In this document: positions 17,210 to 25,707 of the stretch, piece by piece
How positions within the stretch are numbered: the stretch's first letter is position 1
Layout: every line of letters begins with the position of its first letter
Origin: JAHWKV01 sp040905365
GTDB taxonomy: Bacteria; Actinomycetota; CADDZG01; JAHWKV01
Direction of reading: 5' to 3'
DNA: 64,000 nucleotides
NCBI GenBank assembly: GCA_040905365.1
Contig: JBBDRQ010000077.1
Span: 11,575 to 75,574, forward strand
Made by a program: the position numbers and the translations under genes
The notes under the pieces: model-generated
Databases searched by the model: none
Told to the model about the DNA's origin: nothing
What the model saw: the letters and a program-made list of their open reading frames with translations, nothing else

Positions 17210-18189
17210 ACTCGGCAGAAGTACTCGACCCCGTCGTCGTGTACCTCACTCGTCGCCCGCCCGCTGCTCACCAGGACGTCCAGGTGGGCAATTACCTCCG
17301 ATACGGCCAGGAACCGCTCATACGCCCGCGCTCCCGGATACAACTTCTTGGACACCTCGAAAGCGGTAGTGCCGCCTGGACTAAGGCAATCGCTGATTAC
17401 GTCCAAACGCCTCGCGTGGTGTTTGCGCATGTAGCAGATGGTTTCGGCGGGATTGGTAATCACCGGTCCGTGGCCGGGATAGACAACCGATAGCTCCATC
17501 TCCTGCAGACGATCCAAGGTTTCCAAGTATTGCTTGAGGCTGTGCCGACGTCGGTCGGGTGAGTCCCCCTCAGGCTCGAGGGTTGGCTCCAGGAGGCAAT
17601 TCGGCTGATCATGCTCCAACAAAGTGTCTCCCGCAAACAACACCCGGGTGTCAGGCTCCAAAAATCCCATGTGACCGTCGGTGTGGCCCGGCAAAGCCAC
17701 CGCGTGGAGTTCGAACCCTTTGAACTCAAACACGTCCCCGTCCCGAATCGGGTTACAGCTGAGACGGGCCACCTTGTGCACCCTTTGGGTGCGGCGCTCC
17801 AGCTTGGTCAGCTGCTTGAGAAGGTCCTCCGGGAACCCGGCCTCCTGCAGTCGGCGTGAGTACTCCCAGGCGGGGCCCGTATCGGCGATTCGCTCGCACT
17901 CCTTCTCGCCCATGAAGGCTCGGGTTGTATCGGTGCCGTTGCAGATAAGGGGAACGAGTCCGCAGTGATCGGGGTGCCCATGCGTGATCAGGATGCGCTC
18001 CACCGCCTCGAGAAACAGACCCTTGGCCGCGAAGCCCAGTTTTAGGGCGTTTTCGGCGGCCACGGTGTTTACACCCGCGTCCACCATGGTCACCGGATCG
18101 ACGACGATCGCGTAGGTGTTGACCACCCCCACTCCAAACGGAGTGGGCAGTGAGACCGTTTCTACCGGGAGAAGGTCATGTAACGGCAT
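17206..18189 (-). CDS. MBL-fold metallo-hydrolase with C-terminal winged helix
   Basis: This 327-residue protein has the metallo-beta-lactamase fold: THGHPDHCG binds the first zinc, LPGHTDGHMGF and FAGDTLLEHD follow, and YPGHGPVI completes the site. The last 70 residues (from about MRKHHARRLDVI) match the winged-helix tail seen in LACTB2-like hydrolases. Such enzymes cleave thioesters, nucleic acids or lactones, and the substrate here is open. It converges with the methyltransferase gene, with both stops sharing a CTAG tetranucleotide. Confidence 0.88.
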   Translation of the reverse strand: MPLHDLLPVETVSLPTPFGVGVVNTYAIVVDPVTMVDAGVNTVAAENALKLGFAAKGLFLEAVERILITHGHPDHCGLVPLICNGTDTTRAFMGEKECERIADTGPAWEYSRRLQEAGFPEDLLKQLTKLERRTQRVHKVARLSCNPIRDGDVFEFKGFELHAVALPGHTDGHMGFLEPDTRVLFAGDTLLEHDQPNCLLEPTLEPEGDSPDRRRHSLKQYLETLDRLQEMELSVVYPGHGPVITNPAETICYMRKHHARRLDVISDCLSPGGTTAFEVSKKLYPGARAYERFLAVSEVIAHLDVLVSSGRATSEVHDDGVEYFCRV

Positions 18190-18289
18190 CCCCGCCAGGA
18201 TAGCCGCTAAACGTAACCTCCGCTGCCCCTAAACGGCCTTGGTAAGCGGCAAACTCTGGTCGTCCGAATGCGGTAATCTCGGCGGGCCA

Positions 18290-18571
18290 ATGCACCCATC
18301 TACTCACCACCCACTACGCACGGCGGTCATTACGATCGCGGCGCTTACGATTGTGATATTTGGTCCGTCGGCGCCGGGTTGGCCGGCACAGTCGGCGACG
18401 TTCGCTCGGGCAGCCGAGTCCGCCTCGACACCGGCGCCGGAGATCTCCCCGAGCGCGCCCGCGGCACGCACCACTCAAGACAAACTGATCTCGGCAGCGG
18501 CGATCGGATCGATAATCCTGGTGGCCGTGGCCGGCACCTACATCTACGTTCTAATCAGAAGAGGCCTCTAG
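18290..18571 (+). CDS. Small two-helix membrane protein, unknown
   Basis: Starting at ATG 18290 the protein has 93 residues: a His-rich N terminus, a hydrophobic segment (about 14-31) that could be a signal anchor, an Ala/Pro/Ser-rich extracytoplasmic linker, and a C-terminal transmembrane helix (AAIGSIILVAVAGTYIYVLI) ending in Arg-Arg. I recognise no family. A longer start at 18239 is possible. The last seven codons, including the stop, are the first unit of a 21-bp triplicated repeat shared with the end of murA. Confidence 0.55.
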   Translation: MHPSTHHPLRTAVITIAALTIVIFGPSAPGWPAQSATFARAAESASTPAPEISPSAPAARTTQDKLISAAAIGSIILVAVAGTYIYVLIRRGL

Positions 18572-18613
18572 CTAATCAGAAGAGGCCTCTAGCTAATCAG
18601 AAGAGGCCTCTAG
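18551..18613. repeat. Perfect 21-bp tandem repeat, three copies
   Basis: The unit runs from CTAATCAGAAG to GGCCTCTAG at 18551-18571, 18572-18592 and 18593-18613, with no mismatches. Each unit contains the palindrome AGAGGCCTCT and carries, on the plus strand, the stop of the small membrane protein and, on the minus strand, the stop of murA. The first unit ends the plus gene and the third ends murA, so the middle unit lies between. Confidence 0.95.
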
Positions 18614-19882
18614 CAGCACCATCTTGTCCGTCGAATCGACTATCTCCACGCGGGCTCCAAGCGCCGTCAACTTCCCGGCAAAGTCCTCATAGCCCCGCTG
18701 CACGTGGTGAAAGTCATGAATCTCACTCCGTCCCTCGGCAGCGAGCGCCGCAACCACCAAGGCGGCGCCGGCCCGCAGATCCGACCCGGTTACCGGAGCC
18801 CCCTGAAGACCACCCACGCCACGTATCACGGCGTGATGCCCTTCGGTGCGAACATCCGCACCCATCCGCACCAGTTCTTGGACGTGCGCGAACCGGGATT
18901 CGAACACGTTCTCGGTGACGATGCTGGTTCCGTCGGCAAGCGTTAGGTAGGCCATCATCTGCGGCTGCAGATCTGTAGGGAAGCCAGGATAGGGGAGGGT
19001 GGCAAAATCCACCGCCGCGGGCCGTCCCGAAGCGGCTACCGAAATACCACCATCGGTCTCCCTCCACCTGGCCCCCGCGAGCTTGAGCTTCTCCAAGAAG
19101 ATCTCCATGTCCTGGGGGCGGGCGCCCAGCAACTCCGCGTCGCCGTTGGTCGCCAGGACCGCCAAGGCGAAGGTCCCCCCCTCTATGGGGTCGGCGGAAA
19201 CCTGGTAGGAGGTCGGCACGAGCTCAGAAACGCCTACCACCTCGATCGTGGAGGTGCCGGCGCCGAAAACCTGCGCGCCCATGTCGCCGAGAAAGTTGGC
19301 CAGATCCAAGATGTCCGGCTCGCGGGCCGCATTCTCGATTACGGTGGCCCCCTTGGCCAGCACCGACGCCGTTAGCACGTTCTCGGTGGCGCCGCGGCTG
19401 GGAAAGTCCAAAACCACCCTGCTCCCGGTCAAACCGGTCGCAATACCTTCCAGGTAACCGTGGTCGAAGGTGAAGCTGACGCCCAACTGCGTCAAGCTCC
19501 GTTCGTGAATGTCTATGGTCCGGTTCCCGATATTGCAGCCACCAGGCATGGCTACCCGCGCATGGCCCTGCCTGGCCAATAGCGGGCCGAGCACGTTGAT
19601 AGAAGCGCGCATGCGGCGCACCAGATCGTAAGGAGCGACGGTGCTTATCGGGCCTGAGGTATCGATACGAAGCTCACTGCCTTCGAAGCTCACCTTGGCG
19701 CCCAGCCTGGTGAGCACCTCGATCATGGTGAAGACGTCGCTGATACGGGGAACGTTGGTCAGCACCGTCTCACCGCTGGCCAGCAAGGATGCGGCCATCA
19801 GTTTCAGTGCCGAGTTCTTGGCTCCTGAGATTTCGACCTTACCGCGAAGCGGGGCGCCGCCCTCGATGCTCAGATAGCCCAA
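18593..19882 (-). CDS. murA: UDP-N-acetylglucosamine 1-carboxyvinyltransferase
   Basis: MurA transfers enolpyruvate from PEP to UDP-GlcNAc, the first committed step of peptidoglycan synthesis. The 429-residue protein has the usual length, the N-terminal Lys-Asn pair (GAKNSALKLMAA), and the active-site loop AMPGGCNIGNRTID with catalytic Cys116, the residue targeted by fosfomycin. Its TTG start at 19882 has GGAG upstream. It follows the ATP synthase epsilon gene by 23 bp on the same strand, and may be the last gene of that operon. Its final codons lie in the 21-bp tandem repeat. Confidence 0.96.
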   Translation of the reverse strand: MGYLSIEGGAPLRGKVEISGAKNSALKLMAASLLASGETVLTNVPRISDVFTMIEVLTRLGAKVSFEGSELRIDTSGPISTVAPYDLVRRMRASINVLGPLLARQGHARVAMPGGCNIGNRTIDIHERSLTQLGVSFTFDHGYLEGIATGLTGSRVVLDFPSRGATENVLTASVLAKGATVIENAAREPDILDLANFLGDMGAQVFGAGTSTIEVVGVSELVPTSYQVSADPIEGGTFALAVLATNGDAELLGARPQDMEIFLEKLKLAGARWRETDGGISVAASGRPAAVDFATLPYPGFPTDLQPQMMAYLTLADGTSIVTENVFESRFAHVQELVRMGADVRTEGHHAVIRGVGGLQGAPVTGSDLRAGAALVVAALAAEGRSEIHDFHHVQRGYEDFAGKLTALGARVEIVDSTDKMVLLEASSD

Positions 19883-19905
19883 AGTGCTCCATTCCCTCGG
19901 TTCCG

Positions 19906-20169
19906 CTATTCGGGTTCACCGGACTCCGGCTCCGCCAGGATGATCACTTTATTGTCCTTGACGGTCAAAAATCCACCCTCGATGGAGAACTTGTGTTCCT
20001 TGCCCTCGGACACCAGCTTGACGTCCGATGCGGGCAGTTGCGCCAGTATTGGTACGTGACCCGGAAGTATCCCAATGGATCCTTCCACCGTCATCGCGGA
20101 AATAAACTCCGCGGTACCGCTGAATACCTCGTCTTCGGCGGAAACCACCCGCACATCCATGGTGGTCAC
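19906..20169 (-). CDS. atpC: ATP synthase epsilon subunit, short form
   Basis: The 87-residue protein contains only the N-terminal beta-sandwich domain (VRVVSAEDEVFSGTAEF, GSIGILPGHVPILAQL, GGFLTVKDNKVIILAE). The C-terminal helical hairpin present in most bacterial epsilon subunits (about 130 residues) is missing; the chain ends in an acidic tail. That hairpin inhibits ATP hydrolysis, so this enzyme must rely on another mechanism or none. Start GTG 20169, with ATG 20160 in frame. It is the last ATP synthase gene, 24 bp after atpD. Confidence 0.93.
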   Translation of the reverse strand: MTTMDVRVVSAEDEVFSGTAEFISAMTVEGSIGILPGHVPILAQLPASDVKLVSEGKEHKFSIEGGFLTVKDNKVIILAEPESGEPE

Positions 20170-20193
20170 TTAACGCACCGTCCTGTAAGGCAT

Positions 20194-21660
20194 CTAGCTC
20201 TCGGCTTCCATCTTCTTGGCTTTCTCAATGGCCTGATCGATACCGCCGACCATGTAGAAAGCCTGCTCGGGAATATGGTCACACTCGCCTTCACAGATCA
20301 TTTTGAAGCCCCGGATCGACTCCTCCACCGGGACGGTCTCACCCGGGATGCCGGTGAACACTTCACCTACGTAGAACGGCTGGGAGAGGAACTTTTGAAT
20401 TTTGCGGGCCCGATACACGTCCAACTTGTCCTCTTCCGACAGCTCGTCCAGTCCCAAAATAGCGATGATGTCCTGCAGGTCCTTGTACCGCTGCAGGATG
20501 CGCTTGACCTCGTTGGCTACGTCGTAGTGCTCCTGGCCGACGAAACGGGGATCCAAAACCCGGGAGAAGGAAGCCAGCGGGTCCACGGCCGGGTAGATAC
20601 CCAGTGAAAACACCTCGCGAGACAGGGCCGTGAAGGCATCCAAGTGGGCAAAGGTCGAGTGGGGTGCGGGGTCGGTGTAATCGTCCGCCGGCACGTAGAT
20701 AGCCTGAATCGAGGTGATCGACTTGCCCTTCGTGGACGTGATCCGTTCCTGCATCTCCCCCATTTCGTCCGACAGAGTCGGCTGGTAGCCCACGGCCGAG
20801 GGCATCCGCCCCAACAGGGTGGACACCTCGCTTCCCGCCTGCACGAAACGGAAGATGTTGTCGATGAACACCAACACGTCACGACCCTCGACGTCCCGGA
20901 AGTACTCGGCGATGGTGAGCGCCGATAGAGCAACTCTCAGACGAACGCCTGGGGGCTCGTCCATCTGGCCGAACACCATAGCCACCTTGGAGAGGACCTC
21001 TTCGCCCGATTCGTTGAGCTCCAGCCACAGGTCGTTGCCCTCACGGGTACGTTCACCGACACCCGCGAACACGGAGTAACCGCCGTGCTCCTGGGCAATC
21101 CGGTAGATCATCTCCTTGATCAAAACCGTCTTGCCGGTGCCGGCGCCGCCCAGCAGACCGATCTTGCCGCCGTTGACGTACGGCTCCAACAAATCCACGA
21201 CCTTGATGCCGGTGTTGAGCATCTCGGTCTTGCTCTCCAACTCGTCGAACGGCGGAGGGTCCCGGTGAATTGGCCACCGCTCCTTGATGTCGAGATTCTT
21301 CGCTTCCGTGTCCAGTGGCTCCCCCAGCACGTTAAACACGTGGCCCAGCGTCACCTGCCCTACCGGCACGCTGATCGGCGCGCCGGTGTTGGTCACCGGA
21401 GTTCCCCGCTTGATGCCGTCGGCGGGCGCCATGCAAATGGCACGCACCAGGCTCTTGCCGATGTGGGCAGCCACCTCAGCGGTCAGCTCCACCATCTCGC
21501 CGCCGACCTGGCGCTTCAGAAGAAGAGCATTCCGAATGTCCGGCATGCCTTCGGGAGGAAACTCTACGTCGATCACGGGGCCGATAACCGCTACCACGCG
21601 CCCTTCCGGCAGGTCGCCGGACTCCGAAGATGCCTTGATGTCGCCCGCAGCCATAACCAT
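20194..21660 (-). CDS. atpD: ATP synthase beta subunit
   Basis: The catalytic beta subunit of the F1 sector forms the alpha3-beta3 hexamer that makes ATP. Visible motifs are the P-loop GGAGTGKTVLIKE, GERTREGNDL with the catalytic Glu, the Walker B strand DVLVFIDNIFRFVQAG, and the DELSEED lever (GLDELSEEDKL). At 488 residues it is normal length, with a short acidic N-terminal extension. Two in-frame ATGs (21660, 21654) follow a GAGGAGCGG site. It lies 14 bp after atpG. Confidence 0.97.
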   Translation of the reverse strand: MVMAAGDIKASSESGDLPEGRVVAVIGPVIDVEFPPEGMPDIRNALLLKRQVGGEMVELTAEVAAHIGKSLVRAICMAPADGIKRGTPVTNTGAPISVPVGQVTLGHVFNVLGEPLDTEAKNLDIKERWPIHRDPPPFDELESKTEMLNTGIKVVDLLEPYVNGGKIGLLGGAGTGKTVLIKEMIYRIAQEHGGYSVFAGVGERTREGNDLWLELNESGEEVLSKVAMVFGQMDEPPGVRLRVALSALTIAEYFRDVEGRDVLVFIDNIFRFVQAGSEVSTLLGRMPSAVGYQPTLSDEMGEMQERITSTKGKSITSIQAIYVPADDYTDPAPHSTFAHLDAFTALSREVFSLGIYPAVDPLASFSRVLDPRFVGQEHYDVANEVKRILQRYKDLQDIIAILGLDELSEEDKLDVYRARKIQKFLSQPFYVGEVFTGIPGETVPVEESIRGFKMICEGECDHIPEQAFYMVGGIDQAIEKAKKMEAES

Positions 21661-21674
21661 GTTGATCCGCTCCT

Positions 21675-22553
21675 CTATTTCGTGCTGAGGGCTTCGGTGG
21701 CCCCCACGATGTCTGCAATCTCGTTGGTGATCTCGGCCTGGCGGGCCTTGTTTGCCCGCAGCTGATAGGTCTTGATCAGATCCTCCGCCTTGTCGGTAGC
21801 ACTCTTCATCGCCCGCATCCGAGCGGCGTGCTCCGAGGTGGTTGACTCCAGCAGTGCGCCGTAGAGCTTTACCTCCACGTAGCGCGGAAGCAGGGCGTCG
21901 AGCAGCTTTCCCGGTTCGGGTTCGAACTCAAAGTCAGCGGTCGGTTCCTCGGACTTGTCCTCCTGCTCGTCGGGCTGCGGTACCGGCAGGATCTGCTCCA
22001 CCTTCGCCCGCTGGACGCCGGCCGACAGAAACTCGGTGTAGGCGACCATGACCAGATCCACCCTTTGCGCCAGGTAGTCCTCGATGATGCTAGCCGCGAC
22101 TTTCTTGGCGTCCTGGTAGGCAGGTTTGTCCGACATGCCCGAATAGGAGGCATCCATGGGAACCTCTCGGAACCGGAAGAAGGTCGCTCCCTTGCGCCCG
22201 ACCGAGGTCACTTTGACGTCACGGCCGGCCTCACGTTGACGCGCCGCCACCCGCTGCGCCTCCCGCAGGACGTTTGAGTTGTACGCACCGGCCAGGCCGC
22301 GATCGCCGGTGATGGTCACCAGAGAAACGTTGCGCACCGTCTCCCGGTCCGCAAGCAGCGGCGAGTCCTTGCTCTGGCTTGCCAGCATCTCGATCATCTC
22401 ACCGATGGCCTGCGAGAAGGGCCGGGCTTTCTCGGTACGCGCCTGAGCTCTACCGATGCGGCTGGCCGCGATCAACTGCATGGCGTTGGTTATCTTCTTC
22501 GTGGACTCCACCGTCTTTATGCGACGGCGGATATCCCGGGCCTTTTCGGACAT
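21675..22553 (-). CDS. atpG: ATP synthase gamma subunit
   Basis: The gamma subunit is the rotor shaft that couples F0 to F1. The N terminus (RDIRRRIKTVESTKKITNAM) and C terminus (ANKARQAEITNEIADIVGA) form the conserved antiparallel coiled coil, and ITGDRGLAGAYN is the family block of the central domain. An acidic insertion (about residues 190-215, rich in Asp, Glu and Pro) lengthens the globular part; actinobacterial gamma subunits often carry an extra loop, though usually elsewhere. It lies 6 bp after atpA. Confidence 0.96.
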   Translation of the reverse strand: MSEKARDIRRRIKTVESTKKITNAMQLIAASRIGRAQARTEKARPFSQAIGEMIEMLASQSKDSPLLADRETVRNVSLVTITGDRGLAGAYNSNVLREAQRVAARQREAGRDVKVTSVGRKGATFFRFREVPMDASYSGMSDKPAYQDAKKVAASIIEDYLAQRVDLVMVAYTEFLSAGVQRAKVEQILPVPQPDEQEDKSEEPTADFEFEPEPGKLLDALLPRYVEVKLYGALLESTTSEHAARMRAMKSATDKAEDLIKTYQLRANKARQAEITNEIADIVGATEALSTK

Positions 22554-22559
22554 GTACGA

Positions 22560-24242
22560 TTAGCTTTCGGACTCGTCGCCGGCGCCGGACTCCCCGGTAT
22601 CCTCGGCCTCCGGCGCGGCTGCCTCGTCCTCCTTGGATGCAGCTTCGGCCGGGGCCGGGGCCTCGCTCTGCTCGGACTTCTTCTCGGGCAGTTTCACCTC
22701 GCCGGAGGTGAAGGATGCCTTGAACTCCTCGATCGTGGAGCGCAGCTTGTTCTCGATCTCCTCCGGGAAGTCCCCCACCGTGCGGATATGCTCAAGGACC
22801 TCCGGAGCGCGCATCTCGACGTAGTCCAGAAGCTCCTTATCGAAGCGCTGTACATCCGGCATCGGGATGTCGTCCAGGTACTTGTTGGAGCCAGCGTAGA
22901 TGGAGACACACTGTCTCTCCACCGGGATAGGCGAAAACTGCGGTTGCTTGAGCAACTCGGTGAGCCGGGCGCCTCGAGCCAACTGCGCCTGAGAAGCCTT
23001 GTCCAGGTCGGAGCCGAAACCGGCAAACGCCGCCAACTCCCGGTACTGAGCCAACTCGATCTTAAGAGGCCCGGCAATCTTCTTCAACGCCTTGATCTGG
23101 GCCGCACCGCCGACTCGGGACACCGAGGTGCCGACGTTGATGGCCGGGCGGAACCCCTGGTAGAAAAGGTCGGTTTCGAAGAAGATCTGACCGTCGGTGA
23201 TCGAGATCACGTTGGTGGGGATGTAAGCGGACAGGTCGCCCTCTTTGGTCTCGATGACCGGCAACGCCGTCAACGATCCGCCGCCCAACTCATCCGACAA
23301 CTTCGCCGAACGCTCCAGCAGACGGGAGTGCAGGTAGAAAACGTCGCCGGGGAACGCCTCGCGGCCCGGGGGGCGCCTCAGCAACAGCGAAATCTGCCGG
23401 TAGGCGTCGGCCTGCTTGGTCAGATCGTCGTAGACGATGAGGACGTGCTCGCCTTTGTACATCCAGTGCTGGCCGATGGCGCAGCCTGCGTACGGAGCCA
23501 GATACTTGAAGGCGCCGGGGTCCGCGGCGGGAGCGTTGACTATCGTCGTGTACTCCATCGCGCCGGACTCCTCCAGGCCGCCCATGACCTCGGCCACGGT
23601 GGAGTTTTTCTGGCCGATGGCTACGTAGATGCACTTGACCGCTTTGTCGGTGCCCCAGTTCTGCTTCTGGTTAACGATCGTGTCGATGGCCACCGCGGTC
23701 TTGCCGGTCTGCCGGTCGCCGATGAGCAGCTCGCGCTGACCTCTGCCGATCGGGATCATGGCGTCGACGCCCTTGATCCCGGTCTGCATCGGCTCGCCAA
23801 CCGGCTGCCGGTCGATGACCGAAGCCGCCTGCAGCTCCAGCTCGCGGGATCCGTCGATCTTCGAGGAGTCCAGCGGACCTTTGCCGTCAATCGGGTTGCC
23901 CAGCGCATCGACCGCGCGGCCGAGGTATGCATCGCCGACCGGAATCGACAAGACCTTGTTGGTCTGGGTCACCGCCATGCCCTCCTGAATGGCATCCGCG
24001 TCCCCGAGGATGACCACGCCCAACCGATCGGCCTCCAGGTTCAGCGCGATCCCCACTACGTCGCCAGGAAACTCGAGCATCTCGTTGGCAACCACGTTCG
24101 GAAGACCCGAAACGAGGGCGATACCATCGCCGGCCTCGATAACCCGCCCAACTTCATGCTGCACCGTCGAGGGCTTGTAGTTCTCGAAGAGGGTGCTAAG
24201 AGCGCTGCGAACCTCTTCCGGATTAATAGTCAGATCGGGCAT
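22560..24242 (-). CDS. atpA: ATP synthase alpha subunit
   Basis: The non-catalytic alpha subunit of F1 has the P-loop GDRQTGKTAVAIDTI and the signature PAINVGTSVSRVGGAAQ with ISLLLRRPPGREAFPGDVFY. The 560-residue length exceeds the usual 500-510 because of an acidic, Ala/Glu-rich C-terminal tail of roughly 40 residues after the LPEKK segment. Mycobacterial alpha subunits also carry a C-terminal extension, which suppresses ATP hydrolysis; here that could offset the truncated epsilon subunit. AAGGAGA precedes ATG 24242. Confidence 0.97.
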   Translation of the reverse strand: MPDLTINPEEVRSALSTLFENYKPSTVQHEVGRVIEAGDGIALVSGLPNVVANEMLEFPGDVVGIALNLEADRLGVVILGDADAIQEGMAVTQTNKVLSIPVGDAYLGRAVDALGNPIDGKGPLDSSKIDGSRELELQAASVIDRQPVGEPMQTGIKGVDAMIPIGRGQRELLIGDRQTGKTAVAIDTIVNQKQNWGTDKAVKCIYVAIGQKNSTVAEVMGGLEESGAMEYTTIVNAPAADPGAFKYLAPYAGCAIGQHWMYKGEHVLIVYDDLTKQADAYRQISLLLRRPPGREAFPGDVFYLHSRLLERSAKLSDELGGGSLTALPVIETKEGDLSAYIPTNVISITDGQIFFETDLFYQGFRPAINVGTSVSRVGGAAQIKALKKIAGPLKIELAQYRELAAFAGFGSDLDKASQAQLARGARLTELLKQPQFSPIPVERQCVSIYAGSNKYLDDIPMPDVQRFDKELLDYVEMRAPEVLEHIRTVGDFPEEIENKLRSTIEEFKASFTSGEVKLPEKKSEQSEAPAPAEAASKEDEAAAPEAEDTGESGAGDESES

Positions 24243-24301
24243 CTAGAGAATCTCCTTAACACTCGATGCACATGCTTGGCATAAACGCTGCGGGCTCACC
24301 C

Positions 24302-24853
24302 TCACTGCACGCCGAGGTGCTGCTTGAGCTGATCCAGCTTTCCGCGGACAGTGCCGTCGATGACGATGTCTCCCACCTTGGCCAGTACGCCTCCGATTAC
24401 GGACTTATCGACTATCGCTTTAACCTCCACGTCCTTGCCGGTCGCTGTGTTGAGCGCCTCGGCAAGCTTGGCCTTCTGCTTATCGTCGAGGGAGACGGCG
24501 GAGCGCACCTCGGCCACCACCCGGTTGCCCTCGCGGGCCGCCATATCCGCTAGGACGTCGGCGATCTCCACCAGGTCACGCGCGCGGCCCTGACTGATCA
24601 CGAAACGAAGCGCATTCAGCGTGTGCGGTGACGCCGCCTTGCCGAGCAGCTCCTCCAAGAGTTGCTCCTTGCCGCTGAAGGGGATCGATATGTCGGTCAA
24701 CGCCCTCTTCAGCTCGTGCTCGGACTCCAGGGAGCGGGCTATACGAAACAGCTCGTCGGATACCCGGTCCAGCCGGCCCTCGGAGCTGGCCATCTCGTAC
24801 AGCGCCCGGGCATAACCCCCGGCGTCCGACTTGCTGCGCTCTGGGCTGCTCAA
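24302..24853 (-). CDS. atpH: ATP synthase delta subunit
   Basis: The delta subunit links the peripheral stalk to the top of F1. The 183-residue protein has the N-terminal helical bundle (YARALYEMASSEGRLDRV) and the C-terminal signature VDKSVIGGVLAKVGDIVIDGTVR. It is a free-standing delta, not the b-delta fusion found in mycobacteria. The TTG start overlaps the atpF stop (TTGA). Confidence 0.95.
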   Translation of the reverse strand: MSSPERSKSDAGGYARALYEMASSEGRLDRVSDELFRIARSLESEHELKRALTDISIPFSGKEQLLEELLGKAASPHTLNALRFVISQGRARDLVEIADVLADMAAREGNRVVAEVRSAVSLDDKQKAKLAEALNTATGKDVEVKAIVDKSVIGGVLAKVGDIVIDGTVRGKLDQLKQHLGVQ

Positions 24854-25386
24854 GATGTGGCCGCCTCACGCTCTTGGATGTCCTTGATAAAGGACTCAAC
24901 CAGTTCCCGGTGCGACTCTGCGGACAGCTCTTTTTGCAGGATCTGAGCGGCAATGGTGGTCGACCACTCCGCCAGCTGACCCTCCAAGGCTCCAAGAATC
25001 CGCTCCCGCTCCCCAGCCAGCTGTTTGCGAGCCTTGTCCACGATCAAGCGGGCGTCGCCTTCGGCCCGCTCCACCAGCTCATGCCGGACGGTCTCGGCGG
25101 ACTGCCGCGCCTCCTCGAGCATGGCGCTTGCCTCGTCGCGCGCGGCTGCCACCCGCTCCTTGTAATCGGCCAGTACCGCCTCGGCTTCGGCCTTGGTTGC
25201 CTCGGCCTTCTCGATCTCATCTTTTATCTTCGCCTCCCGGTCCGCCAGGCCTTCCTCCAGCTTGGGAAAGACCTTTTTGGCCAGAACGAACAAGACGGTC
25301 AAAAACGCAATCGTCGTCCATACGTAGAGACCGGGTTCAACTGAAAGAGGGTTGAATCCCTCCTCTGCTGCCAGAAGTATTCCCAT
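24850..25386 (-). CDS. atpF: ATP synthase b subunit
   Basis: The b subunit forms the peripheral stalk. One transmembrane helix (LYVWTTIAFLTVLFVLAKKV) near the N terminus leads into a long charged helix (about residues 45-170, rich in Ala, Glu, Lys and Arg) that dimerises. The segment before the membrane helix (AAEEGFNPLSVEPG) is typical of actinobacteria. AGGAGG precedes ATG 25386. Confidence 0.95.
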   Translation of the reverse strand: MGILLAAEEGFNPLSVEPGLYVWTTIAFLTVLFVLAKKVFPKLEEGLADREAKIKDEIEKAEATKAEAEAVLADYKERVAAARDEASAMLEEARQSAETVRHELVERAEGDARLIVDKARKQLAGERERILGALEGQLAEWSTTIAAQILQKELSAESHRELVESFIKDIQEREAATS

Positions 25387-25398
25387 CGTAAGCGCCTC

Positions 25399-25668
25399 CT
25401 AAAGGACGAACAGAAGCAGAATCGTTACGACGAACGCGTAAAGGACCTGGGCTTCGGCAAGCGCAAAACCGAGGAACATAAGTCCCTGTAGTGTGCCCCT
25501 GGACTCCGGCTGGCGGCCGATGCCCTCCAAACCTTTAGACCAAAGAATTCCGATACCGACGGCGCCGCCGCCCGCGGCGAGGCCGATAGCCAAACCGCCG
25601 CCCAGCAGGCCCAGTCCCGAGTCACTCAACCCGGTGGCGGCCTCTTGGGCCAAAACCAATGCGTCCAA
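25399..25668 (-). CDS. atpE: ATP synthase c subunit (proteolipid)
   Basis: This 89-residue hairpin of two membrane helices assembles into the rotor ring. The Gly-rich first helix (GGGLAIGLAAGGGAVGIGI), the polar loop with RQPE and the second helix with ion-binding Glu72 (FALAEAQVLYAFV) are clear. No Gln/Ser set typical of sodium-binding rings is seen next to Glu72 (Glu-Ala), so proton coupling is likely. TTG 25668 follows AAGGAGAACACG. Confidence 0.96.
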   Translation of the reverse strand: MDALVLAQEAATGLSDSGLGLLGGGLAIGLAAGGGAVGIGILWSKGLEGIGRQPESRGTLQGLMFLGFALAEAQVLYAFVVTILLLFVL

Positions 25669-25707
25669 CGTGTTCTCCTTTCCTCTACGGCCGGGTTGAA
25701 AAGTTAA

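Noticed and set aside
18551..18613. Possible CRISPR array
   Set aside because: The three units are directly adjacent with no spacers, so this is a tandem repeat and not a CRISPR.
18885..18910. tRNA T-arm-like sequence (GGGATTCGAAC)
   Set aside because: It lies in the coding region of murA and has no matching acceptor or anticodon stems.
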